Program-made: the position numbers and the translations under genes
Part shown: positions 8,804-16,812 of the stretch, one piece after another
How the letters are laid out: every line of letters begins with the position of its first letter
How positions within the stretch are numbered: the first letter of the stretch is position 1
Notes under the pieces: model-generated
Seen by the model: the letters and a program-made list of their open reading frames with translations, nothing else
Database searches by the model: none
Told to the model about the DNA's origin: nothing
NCBI RefSeq assembly: GCF_050433225.1
Contig: NZ_JBNPXQ010000001.1
Coordinates: 682,001-746,000, forward strand
DNA from: Sphingomonas_D zeicaulis
GTDB lineage: Bacteria; Pseudomonadota; Alphaproteobacteria; Sphingomonadales; Sphingomonadaceae
Direction of reading: 5' to 3'
DNA: 64,000 bases

Positions 8804-9361
8804 ATGACGAGCATCGCTGACGCAAAGATCCTTATTCTCGCGACCGATGGTTTCGAGCAGGTCGAATTGTTCGGCCCGCGCGAGGCGTTGATCGAAGCCG
8901 GCGCCACGGTTCAGCTTGCATCGCCCAAGTCCGATCCGATCCAGGGCATGCAGCATCATGAGAAGGGCGACACGATCACCCCGGATCTCACCCTCGATGG
9001 GGTCGACGCATCATCCTATGACGCCCTGCTGCTGCCCGGCGGCGTCGCGAACCCGGACGAATTGCGGACCGAAGCCAAGGCGATTGAAATCATCAAGCAG
9101 TTCGTGGACGCCGGCAAACCCGTGGCTGCGATCTGCCATGCGCCCTGGCTTCTTGCGGAAGCCGATGTCATCGGCGGCCTGACCGTGACGGGTTGGCCCT
9201 CCGTCCGTACAGACCTTGCCAACGCCGGCGCCGAGGTCGTCGACCGCGAGGTCGTGGTCGATCGCAACATCATCACCAGCCGGAACCCGGATGACGTTCC
9301 CGCCTTCAGTCGCGCCCTGATCCAGGCGGTGTCCGAGGCGCAGGCTGTGCCGGCAGAGTAA
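8804..9361 (+). CDS. DJ-1/PfpI family protein (type 1 glutamine amidotransferase-like)
   Basis: The 185-residue cytoplasmic protein has the PfpI/YhbO layout: ILATDGFEQVELFGPREAL at the start, LLLPGG (about 77-81), the nucleophile elbow AAICHAPW with Cys near 111 and His 112, and the late TSRNPDDVPAF stretch. YhbO/PfpI proteins are stress-protective, variously described as deglycases or proteases. An ideal binding site (AGGAGG) lies 6 bases before the ATG. The last 56 bases overlap the 3' end of the small HTH gene on the other strand. Confidence 0.92.
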   Translation: MTSIADAKILILATDGFEQVELFGPREALIEAGATVQLASPKSDPIQGMQHHEKGDTITPDLTLDGVDASSYDALLLPGGVANPDELRTEAKAIEIIKQFVDAGKPVAAICHAPWLLAEADVIGGLTVTGWPSVRTDLANAGAEVVDREVVVDRNIITSRNPDDVPAFSRALIQAVSEAQAVPAE

Positions 9362-9542
9362 CCGGCGCCGGCCGATGCGCGGCGATGAAGGCGCGGATAC
9401 GCGCCACCGTTGCCGCGCGCGGCTCACGCCCTGCGCGCAGATCATGCACCAGCCGCGGATCTCCGAGCGCCTCGCGTCCGAAGCGCGTGGCGGAGGTGCC
9501 GGAGGCGCGCAGATAAAGTTCGATCTCGCGGAGCAGGGTCAT
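9306..9542 (-). CDS. Small HTH-like DNA-binding protein
   Basis: The 78-residue product has a helix-turn-helix-like pattern (IELYLRASGTSATRFGREALGDPRLVHDLRAGREPRAATVARIRAF segment, about 6-52) and an Ala/Pro-rich tail. It resembles small single-domain regulators that sit beside S24 repressors in sphingomonads. It is transcribed divergently from the S24 gene, with 99 bases of intergenic sequence carrying two palindromes. Its 3' end overlaps the PfpI gene tail to tail. It may be a Cro-like partner of the S24 protein. Target unknown. Confidence 0.65.
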   Translation of the reverse strand: MTLLREIELYLRASGTSATRFGREALGDPRLVHDLRAGREPRAATVARIRAFIAAHRPAPVTLPAQPAPRTPPGSGRD

Positions 9543-9597
9543 CTTTCATCCCGCCGGGCGACTCGTTCGCCCGCTTGCACACCCCATCTTCCTATCC

Positions 9598-9619
9598 AAA
9601 TCCTACTTGTCTAGGATTT
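9598..9619. promoter_or_regulatory. Inverted repeat, likely operator of the S24 repressor
   Basis: AAATCCTA and its exact reverse complement TAGGATTT are separated by six bases. The repeat lies 22 bases before the S24 start codon and 55 bases before the divergent HTH gene start, the usual place for autoregulation by CI/LexA-like repressors. A related half-site (CCTATCC) lies just upstream near 9591. Confidence 0.55.
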
Positions 9620-9622
9620 TTC

Positions 9623-9632
9623 CTATCGATAG
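9623..9632. promoter_or_regulatory. Second palindrome CTATCGATAG before the S24 gene
   Basis: A perfect 10-base palindrome sits 4 bases after the larger inverted repeat and 9 bases before the ATG at 9642. It shares the CCTA half-site element (CCTATCGATAG) with the neighbouring repeat. It may be a second repressor site, or chance. Confidence 0.35.
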
Positions 9633-9641
9633 TCTGCGGCG

Positions 9642-10319
9642 ATGACCGACTCCGACCCCAGGGCTGCGCTCGACGCTGCGATCCGCGCGCGGGGGGAGGA
9701 TTATGCATCGCTGTCCCGCATGCTCGGTCGCAACAGCGCCTATATTCAGCAATATATCAAACGCGGCACGCCGCGCCGGCTGGGCGAGGAGGAGAGGCGC
9801 AAGCTCGCCGCCTATCTCGGGGTGCCGGAAGTTGAGCTGGGCGGACCGACCGAGCGCAGCGCCACCGCGGCGCCGGCCGAGGCCGCGACGCGCGGCGGCG
9901 CCGAGTTCGATATGATCCTCGTGCCGCGCCTCGCGATCGGCGCATCGGCGGGGCCGGGGGCGATCGCGGGGGAGGAGCGGATCCGCGATCGCATGCCGTT
10001 CCCCGCGCCCTGGCTGCGCCAGGTGGGCAGCAGCCCTGCGGCGCTTTCGGTGATCCGCGTCGAGGGGGATTCGATGCTGCCGACGCTCGGCAACGGCGAC
10101 GATATCCTAGTCGATGCCGGCGATGCTGCGGGGCGGCTGCGCGACGGCATCTATGTGCTGCGGCTGGACGAGGCGCTGCAGGTCAAGCGGCTGGCGTTGC
10201 GCCCCGACGGCGGCATCGACGTGCTCAGCGACAATCGCCAGTATCGCGACTGGCTAAATATTGCAGCCGACCGGATCGGCATCGTCGGCCGCGTGCTGTG
10301 GGTGGGCCGCCGGCTCTGA
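9642..10319 (+). CDS. S24 family transcriptional repressor (CI/LexA-like)
   Basis: The 225-residue protein has an N-terminal helix-turn-helix (about 14-62, with SRMLGRNSAYIQQYIKRG) and a C-terminal S24 peptidase domain. The Ser-Lys dyad is visible: Ser near 144 in VEGDSMLPTL and Lys near 182 in LQVKRLAL. Such proteins repress DNA as dimers; LexA/CI relatives self-cleave upon RecA activation, while many stand-alone members have lost cleavage. An Ala-Gly pair lies near 103-104, but whether it is the cleavage site is unclear. No phage genes accompany it. Likely it controls itself and the divergent HTH gene through the palindromes in between. Confidence 0.9.
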   Translation: MTDSDPRAALDAAIRARGEDYASLSRMLGRNSAYIQQYIKRGTPRRLGEEERRKLAAYLGVPEVELGGPTERSATAAPAEAATRGGAEFDMILVPRLAIGASAGPGAIAGEERIRDRMPFPAPWLRQVGSSPAALSVIRVEGDSMLPTLGNGDDILVDAGDAAGRLRDGIYVLRLDEALQVKRLALRPDGGIDVLSDNRQYRDWLNIAADRIGIVGRVLWVGRRL

Positions 10320-10346
10320 TCGCGCCGGCGGCTGCCCTGTTTGCCC

Positions 10347-13300
10347 TTATTGCTGCGGCTGTTGCGGCTGCTGCTGCGGCGTGCCCGTCTGCGGCATCGG
10401 CACCGGCAACCCGCCGGTCGCCGGAACCGCAGGCGCTTCGGTCGCAGGCGCGCCCGGCTTGGGCAGCACGGTCAGCGAGAAGCTCTTGCCCGGCAGCAGA
10501 TATTTGGCGGCGGTCGCCTGCAGCAGCTCGGGCGTAATCGAGGCGAGATCCTGCGGAAGCTGGCGCAACGCCGCGGCGCGGCGCGGATCGGTAGAAACGC
10601 CGCCGAGCTGCTCGATCCAGAAGGTGTTGCCGCTCGACGCGCGCGCCACATATTGCTGCATCGGCCCCACCGCCCGCTCCAGCTCGTCCGCGGTTACCGG
10701 CTTGGTGGAGAGTTCGACCGCGATCTCGTTGACCATGCGATAGAAGGCGGCCACCTGATCGGGCTCGATCTGGCTCATCGCGAATATATAGCCGCCGGTG
10801 TCCATGCCGACCGGCCAGCTCGTCGAGACGAACGGGCTGTAGCTCGCGCCCTGTTCCTGCCGGAACCGATCGAACAGGCGGTCGCTGAAGATCTGCGAGA
10901 GCACTTCCAGCCGGCGGCTCTCGGCAATGCCGGCAATGCCGCCGCCGGTGGGCCAGGCGATCGCCGCGGCGGCCTGATCGGCCGGGCCGTTGTGATAGCG
11001 CAGTTCAGGCTTGGCATTGTGCGCCGGGAACACAGCGGGGGCGCCCGGGCCCGTCACCGGCTTGCGCTTGGCGAGTGCGCCGAAGGTCTTTTCGGCCGCC
11101 GCGATCGCCGTCTCGGCGTCGAAATCGCCGAACAACAGGATTTCGATCGGGCCTTCCTTCAGCAGTGGCTCGAAGTGGCGGCGGAACGCCTTGCCGTTGA
11201 GCGTCTCGATGTCCTTGCGGTCCGGCGTCGTCCAGCGCGGATCACCGCTCTTGAGCAGCGAGGGCAGTTCGCGGTTCATGACAGCCGAAGCATTGGCCGA
11301 CTGCGCCTCATAGCCCGCGAGCATCGCCGCACGGAGGCGCTTGATCGGGGCCTCGTCCCATTTCGGGAAGCTCAGCTGCGCCGCCATCAGGTGAAGCTGA
11401 TCCTCCAGATCCGCCGCGCGCGTGACCGATTTAAGCTCGAACGCGTCCTCTTCGGTCTCGAACTGGATGCCGATGCGCCGCGCACTCGTCAGCCGGTCGA
11501 GCTCGTCCGCGCCGAGATCGCCTATGCCGCTGGCATAGAGCACGGCCTCGCCCGCCCAGTGCGGGGTCTGCTTCTTGGGGGAGAGGCTACGCACGCCGCC
11601 GCCGAAGCGGACATTGACCATGATCTTGTTGGCTTCGGCGTTGTTGGGGAACAGCACCAGCCGCACGCCGTTGGAAAGCTCCACCGTCTCCATGTTGAGC
11701 AGGGACAGCGGCTGGCGGGTCACGACGGTGGCGGGTGTGCCGCCGATCGACGGCACCCGATCGAAGCCGATCGGCGCCTGATCCTTGCGCACCTCGGCAG
11801 CATCGACCTTGATCTCGGTCTTCATCGCCGCGGCCAGGTCGGCCCCACCGTTGGGAATATCCTTCGGCGTCACCATCAGCGCGCGATCGGCGGTGCCGGT
11901 AAACAGGCGGCGGGTGCCTTCGAGCATCCGCTGCGGGGTCGCCTGGCCCTTCATGCCGCGGAAGATGTCGAGGATCACCTGCGGCGACGCGGTGGTTTCG
12001 CGGATATTGACCGCCTGCAGGATGTCTTCCGCCTGCTTGGCGGCCGCCTCGGTGCGCGACGTCTGCACCTGGACGTTCAGCGCCTCGTCGAGCTCCTGCC
12101 ATTCGCGTTCGATTTCGGCCTGGCTGGGCGCCACTTCCTTGGCCTGGGCGATTACGGTGCGGACGTCGGTCAGCGCCGTTTTCCAGTCCTCGCCGATCGG
12201 CTGGACGAAGATCGTGGTCGCGTTGGCGGAACGCGCGACATCGTCGAAGCTCACCTGCGCGGCGATATAGCTGCCGCCGGCGCGGGCGCGGGTCTCCAGC
12301 CGGCGATTGATGATCATCATCGCAAGCTGGTCGAGCATCTTGCCCTGATTGTAGACGATCGTGTCGTCCTTGAAGCGCCACGGCCGCAAGGTCGCCAAGG
12401 TCAGCAGCGGCGGCAGCGAAGGCTCGACCAGCACGCGGCTGACCGGCTGGTTGGGATCGGGATCGCCGAAGTTCGGCTCCGGCGGGTTCGGCCCCTTGGG
12501 CTGCCACGCGGAGAAATGCTTCTCGATCATCTGCGCGAAGATCGCCGGATCGCCATCACCCGCAATCGCGATCACGGCGTTGCCGGGGCGATACCAGCGG
12601 TCGTGGAAGGCGCGCAGCGACTCCGCGGTTGCGCCGCGTAGCGTCTCAATGGTGCCGATCGGCATGCGGTTGGCGAGCGGCTGGCCGGCGAAGAACAGGC
12701 CTTGCTGCACTTCGAACGCGCGGCGCTGCGCGCCCTGCGATTCGCGGTTCTCCGCCAGGACGACGGCACGCTCGGTATCCACCGTGGACTTGGTGAAGGT
12801 GGGGCCGGACATCATGCCGGCGAGCATCTTCAGGCTTTCATCGAGGCTTTCGGGCGTCGCGCGCGGCAGGTCGAGCTTGTAAATGGTCTGCGTCGGCGTG
12901 GTCTGCGCGTTGGTGTCGCTGCCGAAGCTGGCGCCCAGGCGCTGCCAGATGCGCTTGGCCTCGCCATCGGGCACGTGGGTGGAGCCGCGGAAGCTGAGAT
13001 GCTCGATGAAATGGGCGAAGCCGCGCTCGCCGTCCTGCTCCATCAGCGAACCGGCGTCGATCGCGACACGCACCGAAACCTGGCCCGGCGGCACGCCGTT
13101 GGCGCGGGTGGCATAGCGCAGCCCGTTCGCGAGCGTGCCGAAGCGCCAGTTGGTGTCGGGCGGGATGTCGCTGCGCTCATAGAGCCAGGGCTTCGCTGCG
13201 GGCGCCGGGGCAGTCGTGGGTGCGGCCGGGGCGGGCTGCGGAGCCGGGGGCGCCGGGCGCGGTTGCGCGGTCGTGGGCGCCGATTGCTGCTGGGCTGCCG

Positions 13301-13385
13301 CGATCTGCGGCGCAACCAGCATGACGGCGATCAGGGGAAGGGCGAAGCGGGCGAAACGCCGATACTCGGAGCGCATATGCCGCAT
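10347..13385 (-). CDS. Two-domain M16 zinc metallopeptidase, periplasmic
   Basis: The roughly 1012-residue protein has a signal peptide (about 1-31) and a long Ala/Pro/Gln-rich linker to about residue 65. Two tandem M16 (pitrilysin-like) halves follow. The zinc site HFIEH is at about 125-129 in the first half; the second half lacks the motif, as usual for the inactive partner half. The C-terminus is Gln/Pro-rich. M16 enzymes of this size form a clamp around peptides and degrade them in the periplasm. The start at 13385 (alternative ATG 13376) gives the signal peptide; the longer open frame upstream is antisense to the DUF2721 gene and looks artificial. Confidence 0.92.
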   Translation of the reverse strand: MRHMRSEYRRFARFALPLIAVMLVAPQIAAAQQQSAPTTAQPRPAPPAPQPAPAAPTTAPAPAAKPWLYERSDIPPDTNWRFGTLANGLRYATRANGVPPGQVSVRVAIDAGSLMEQDGERGFAHFIEHLSFRGSTHVPDGEAKRIWQRLGASFGSDTNAQTTPTQTIYKLDLPRATPESLDESLKMLAGMMSGPTFTKSTVDTERAVVLAENRESQGAQRRAFEVQQGLFFAGQPLANRMPIGTIETLRGATAESLRAFHDRWYRPGNAVIAIAGDGDPAIFAQMIEKHFSAWQPKGPNPPEPNFGDPDPNQPVSRVLVEPSLPPLLTLATLRPWRFKDDTIVYNQGKMLDQLAMMIINRRLETRARAGGSYIAAQVSFDDVARSANATTIFVQPIGEDWKTALTDVRTVIAQAKEVAPSQAEIEREWQELDEALNVQVQTSRTEAAAKQAEDILQAVNIRETTASPQVILDIFRGMKGQATPQRMLEGTRRLFTGTADRALMVTPKDIPNGGADLAAAMKTEIKVDAAEVRKDQAPIGFDRVPSIGGTPATVVTRQPLSLLNMETVELSNGVRLVLFPNNAEANKIMVNVRFGGGVRSLSPKKQTPHWAGEAVLYASGIGDLGADELDRLTSARRIGIQFETEEDAFELKSVTRAADLEDQLHLMAAQLSFPKWDEAPIKRLRAAMLAGYEAQSANASAVMNRELPSLLKSGDPRWTTPDRKDIETLNGKAFRRHFEPLLKEGPIEILLFGDFDAETAIAAAEKTFGALAKRKPVTGPGAPAVFPAHNAKPELRYHNGPADQAAAAIAWPTGGGIAGIAESRRLEVLSQIFSDRLFDRFRQEQGASYSPFVSTSWPVGMDTGGYIFAMSQIEPDQVAAFYRMVNEIAVELSTKPVTADELERAVGPMQQYVARASSGNTFWIEQLGGVSTDPRRAAALRQLPQDLASITPELLQATAAKYLLPGKSFSLTVLPKPGAPATEAPAVPATGGLPVPMPQTGTPQQQPQQPQQ

Positions 13386-13487
13386 GTCTATCGGCCTTTT
13401 CCGCCGCCCGCCAGTGACATCGGTCGAAACATGTCGCGCATCGCCGCGATGCTTGACCCTGTCATCGAGCATCGCCACCCTTGAACG

Positions 13488-13946
13488 ATGCTCAGCGGAC
13501 CCGCCGTCACCGACATCGCCCACACGATCCAGCTCGCGGTCGCCCCCGTGTTCCTGCTGGCCGGCATCGGCGGCATCCTCAACGTGCTGGCTGGTCGGCT
13601 GCAGCGCGTCGTCGATCGATCGCGCTTCCTGGCAACGTTGCACGGAGAATCGACCGGCGCCGAGCATGAGCGCCATGTGTGGGAGCTTCGCCTGATCGAC
13701 CGCCGCATCAAGGTGGTGAGCGCGTCGATCGCGCTCAGCGTCGCCAGCGCGATCGCGGTCTGCCTGCTGGTCGCGCTGCTGTTCGTCGCCTCGCTCGCGC
13801 AGTTGCGCGCCGGCGTGCCGGTGGCGGTGCTGTTCGTGCTGGCGATGATGCTGCTGACGGCGGCGCTGATCTCCTTCGCCTATGAGGTGCGGCTGGCGAT
13901 CATCAACGTGCGGGTGCCGCGCGAACTGCTCGAGAAAGACAAATAA
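13488..13946 (+). CDS. DUF2721 domain membrane protein
   Basis: The 152-residue protein has three hydrophobic segments (about 10-32, 75-100, 108-130) and the family-typical IQLAVAPVFLLAGIGGILNVLAGRLQRVVDRSR. DUF2721 proteins are small inner-membrane proteins without a known role. The gene is divergent from the M16 peptidase (103 bases between) and its stop lies 5 bases from the MFS gene stop on the other strand. Confidence 0.88.
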   Translation: MLSGPAVTDIAHTIQLAVAPVFLLAGIGGILNVLAGRLQRVVDRSRFLATLHGESTGAEHERHVWELRLIDRRIKVVSASIALSVASAIAVCLLVALLFVASLAQLRAGVPVAVLFVLAMMLLTAALISFAYEVRLAIINVRVPRELLEKDK

Positions 13947-13950
13947 GCGG

Positions 13951-15180
13951 CTAGCCCGCATCCAGCGCCCGTGCGCGGGTTTCTGGCAGTGCGATCCACA
14001 CCAGCGGGATCGCCAGATAGGCGCTGAGCGCCAGCCATGCCGCCGCCGGGCCGATCGCGCCCAGCTTGGCCGCCAGGCCCCCCAGCAGCACCGGCGCGAT
14101 CACCACGCCCCAGCGGCCGAGCAGATTGTGGCACCAGCCATTGGCGGCGGCGCGCAATTCAGTGGGAAAGAGTTCGGAATTGAGCGTGTAGGTTGCCACC
14201 CACACGCCGAGCGCCGCCTGCAATCCGAGGAAGCCGGCGGCCACCGCCCACCAATCCTGGGCAGTGTAGCAGAACTGGGTGAGGCCGCCGAGCGCCGCCA
14301 TCATCACCGTCACCGTCCAGCGCCGGCCGATCAGGTCGAGCAGCCAGCCGGTGCCGAGATAGCCGAGGAAGCAGCCGGCAAGCCCGATCGGCGCGATGCG
14401 AGCGAAATCGCCGGGGACCCAGCCGCGTTCCTGCACCGCATAGAGCGTGAAGAACAGACTGGAGACCGCGGTGGCGAAGTTGACGATGAACCAGATCAGG
14501 CTCATCGCCACGAACCGCCGACGCAGGTCGCGCGACGCCAGCCGGCACAGTTCGCCGAACGCTGAGAGGCGCGGGCACCCTTCCGCGCGTGCGGCGAGCC
14601 ATACCGGCGTTTCGGCGAGCTTCCACAGCAGCAGCGGCATCAGCAGCAATGGCAGCGCGCCGATCACGAACAAGGTGCGCCAGCCGAGCGGGCTGGCGAG
14701 CGCGGGGGCGAGGACGAGGAAGGGCAGCGCCGCGCCGAAGCTGCCGAACGCGCCGAGCAGCCCGTTGGCGCGGCCGCGCGCGGCGGGGGGCAGGGTCTCG
14801 CTGACGATCAGATAGGCGGTGGCGATCTGCGTCACCAGCAGCGCGCGGGTGACGAGCTGGATCGCGGTATAATGCGCGACCGAGTCCGATAGCACCGTCG
14901 CCAGCGACCCCAGCGAGAAGCCGGTGGCGGAGAGCAGCAAGATCGGCCGCCGGCCGAAGCGGTCGCCCAGCCGCACAAGCAGCCAGGCGGCGATCGAACC
15001 CAGCGCGATCACGCCCAGCGCGCGGCCCAGTTCCGGAGCGGCCGCGCCGAAATCCTCGGCGAGATAGGGCAGCACGACGCTGGTCGCGCTGATGTCGAAC
15101 CCCTCGAACATCACCACCACCGCCAGCATTGCGATCAGCCCGACATGCGCGCGGGTCAGCCTTTCTCCGGTCACACTCAT
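13951..15180 (-). CDS. MFS transporter (sugar/aromatic acid porter type)
   Basis: The product of about 409 residues has roughly twelve hydrophobic segments. MFS signatures are FEGFDISATSVVLPYLAEDFG in the first helix, RLGDRFGRRPILL after helix 2 and LLDLIGRR in the second half. The FEGFD and GRRP pattern is that of AAHS/sugar-porter permeases that import aromatic or carboxylic acids by proton symport. Its ATG overlaps the sulfatase stop by 4 bases, so both are co-translated, following the TonB receptor 16813-19164. It may import the desulfated or sulfated substrate into the cytoplasm. Confidence 0.9.
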   Translation of the reverse strand: MSVTGERLTRAHVGLIAMLAVVVMFEGFDISATSVVLPYLAEDFGAAAPELGRALGVIALGSIAAWLLVRLGDRFGRRPILLLSATGFSLGSLATVLSDSVAHYTAIQLVTRALLVTQIATAYLIVSETLPPAARGRANGLLGAFGSFGAALPFLVLAPALASPLGWRTLFVIGALPLLLMPLLLWKLAETPVWLAARAEGCPRLSAFGELCRLASRDLRRRFVAMSLIWFIVNFATAVSSLFFTLYAVQERGWVPGDFARIAPIGLAGCFLGYLGTGWLLDLIGRRWTVTVMMAALGGLTQFCYTAQDWWAVAAGFLGLQAALGVWVATYTLNSELFPTELRAAANGWCHNLLGRWGVVIAPVLLGGLAAKLGAIGPAAAWLALSAYLAIPLVWIALPETRARALDAG

Positions 15181-16766
15181 GCCGCGTCGATCTCGAACAG
15201 GCTTACCGGCCCCTCGACCACGCCGACCTGCCGCACATACTCCTCCCACGCGGTGACCAGCGCCGCGAGCCGTTCGGGCTGGTCGGCGGCGCGGTCGCGG
15301 ATTTCGCCGGGATCGTCGGCAAGGTCGTAAAGCTGCCACACGCCGACGCCCTCGGGAGGTCGCATCCACACCGCCTTCCACTGATCGCAACGGATCGCGC
15401 GGCGGCCGAACAGCTCCCAGCCAGTCTCGGTACCGGCGGGGTGGATGGGCACGTCGCCATCCGCGAGATGCGCCGCCATCGATCGGCCGCGCGGCTGCTC
15501 CACCGCACGGCCCCGATAGTCGGCGGGGAAGGGAAGGCCGGCGCGGTCGAGCAAGGTCATCGGCACGTCCATCGCGGTGCTGAACGCGTGGCTGATCGCA
15601 CCGCCACGCACGCCGGGGCCGCTGGCGAAGAAGGGCACGCGGATGCCGCCCTCGGTGGGGAAGGATTTGTGCAGGCGGGAAGGCGCGGTGGCCGCCTGCG
15701 CCCAGCGCGGGCCATACCAGCAGCAGCTCGTCGGCCGGCCGAGATTGTCGAGGCTGTTGTCGAAATGCGCCTCGATCTGCGCGGCGATCATCTCGCCGAC
15801 GATCGGCATCGCCTCCACCATCGCGCCTTCAGCGCCATTGTCGGAAAGGAACAGCACCAGCGTGTTTTCGAGATCGCCCGCCGCCTGCAACGCCTCGACG
15901 ACGCGGCCGACATTCCAGTCCATCCGGTCTACCATACCGGCATAGACCTCCATCGTCCGCGCGGACCAGGCGCGCTGCGCCGGCGTCAGCGTGGCCCAGT
16001 CCTGCCCATCCACGAAGGGATGCGGCACCGCGTCGGGCGGGCACAGCCCCATTGCGGTCAGCTTCGCGAGCCGTTCGGCGCGCAACGCCTCCGGCCCGGC
16101 GTCGTAGCGGCCACGATAGCGCGCGATGCTGTCGTCGGGCGCCTGCAGCGGCCAATGTGGCGCGCTGAACGGCAGATAAGCGAAGAAGGGCCGGTCGCGC
16201 GGTCGCTCGGCGAGATAGGTGAGCAGCCGGTCGGTGAAATGGTCGGACGAGTAGAAATCGTCGGGCAGCCGATCCACCGGCCTGCCATCGTCCTGATAGG
16301 CGGTGGTGACGATCGAGAAGCGATCGAGCCCCTCGCCGGCGAAATGGCTGGCACCGGCGGGCAGCAACGCGAAGGAGCGATCGAAGCCACGCGCGGCGGG
16401 AATGCTCGTCGCGGTCTCGCCGAGATGCCATTTGCCCGACAGGATTGTGTGATAGCCGCCGTCGCGCAGCAATTCGGTGACGGTGACGACGCGATCGTTG
16501 AGATGCCCCTCATAGCCGGGCGCCCCCGCGAAATCGGGCTGCGCGACCTCAAGCATCGTGCCGATCCCGGCGAGGTGCGGATCGGTCCCCGTCATCAGCA
16601 TCGCCCGCGTGGGCGAACAGGCGGGGGCGGAGTGGAAATCGGTGAAGCGGGTGCCGGCATAGGCCAGCGCATCGAGATGCGGGGTGGCAATCTCGCCGCC
16701 GAAGCAGCCGAGGTCGGAGAAGCCGAGATCGTCGGCCACAATGAGGAGGATGTTGGGGGCGGTCAT
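15177..16766 (-). CDS. Type I sulfatase (arylsulfatase-like)
   Basis: The 529-residue enzyme has the sulfatase active-site signature CSPTRAMLMTG at about 50-60, where Cys50 would be converted to formylglycine. Asp12 and Asp13 (VADDLGF) and a later FLSDNGA supply metal ligands, and the HYPR-like WHLGE segment is also present. It should hydrolyse an organic sulfate ester, releasing sulfate and an alcohol or phenol. There is no signal peptide, so the enzyme is probably cytoplasmic. It sits between a TonB receptor (46 bases upstream) and an MFS permease (overlapping downstream), an uptake-plus-desulfation operon. No formylglycine-generating enzyme gene lies in the window. The substrate is unknown. 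Confidence 0.93.
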   Translation of the reverse strand: MTAPNILLIVADDLGFSDLGCFGGEIATPHLDALAYAGTRFTDFHSAPACSPTRAMLMTGTDPHLAGIGTMLEVAQPDFAGAPGYEGHLNDRVVTVTELLRDGGYHTILSGKWHLGETATSIPAARGFDRSFALLPAGASHFAGEGLDRFSIVTTAYQDDGRPVDRLPDDFYSSDHFTDRLLTYLAERPRDRPFFAYLPFSAPHWPLQAPDDSIARYRGRYDAGPEALRAERLAKLTAMGLCPPDAVPHPFVDGQDWATLTPAQRAWSARTMEVYAGMVDRMDWNVGRVVEALQAAGDLENTLVLFLSDNGAEGAMVEAMPIVGEMIAAQIEAHFDNSLDNLGRPTSCCWYGPRWAQAATAPSRLHKSFPTEGGIRVPFFASGPGVRGGAISHAFSTAMDVPMTLLDRAGLPFPADYRGRAVEQPRGRSMAAHLADGDVPIHPAGTETGWELFGRRAIRCDQWKAVWMRPPEGVGVWQLYDLADDPGEIRDRAADQPERLAALVTAWEEYVRQVGVVEGPVSLFEIDAA

Positions 16767-16812
16767 GATCGCGCACCCCCGCGTTTGCGCGGCCCAGACA
16801 TCATCGCCCCCC

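Noticed and set aside
9642..10319. Prophage remnant marked by the CI-like repressor
   Set aside because: No integrase, structural or lysis genes lie nearby and the flanking genes are ordinary chromosomal genes.
10341..12641. 766-codon open frame on the plus strand
   Set aside because: It is antisense to the M16 peptidase, has Arg/Gly/His-rich low-complexity composition and no family character. Long antisense frames are common in high-GC genomes.
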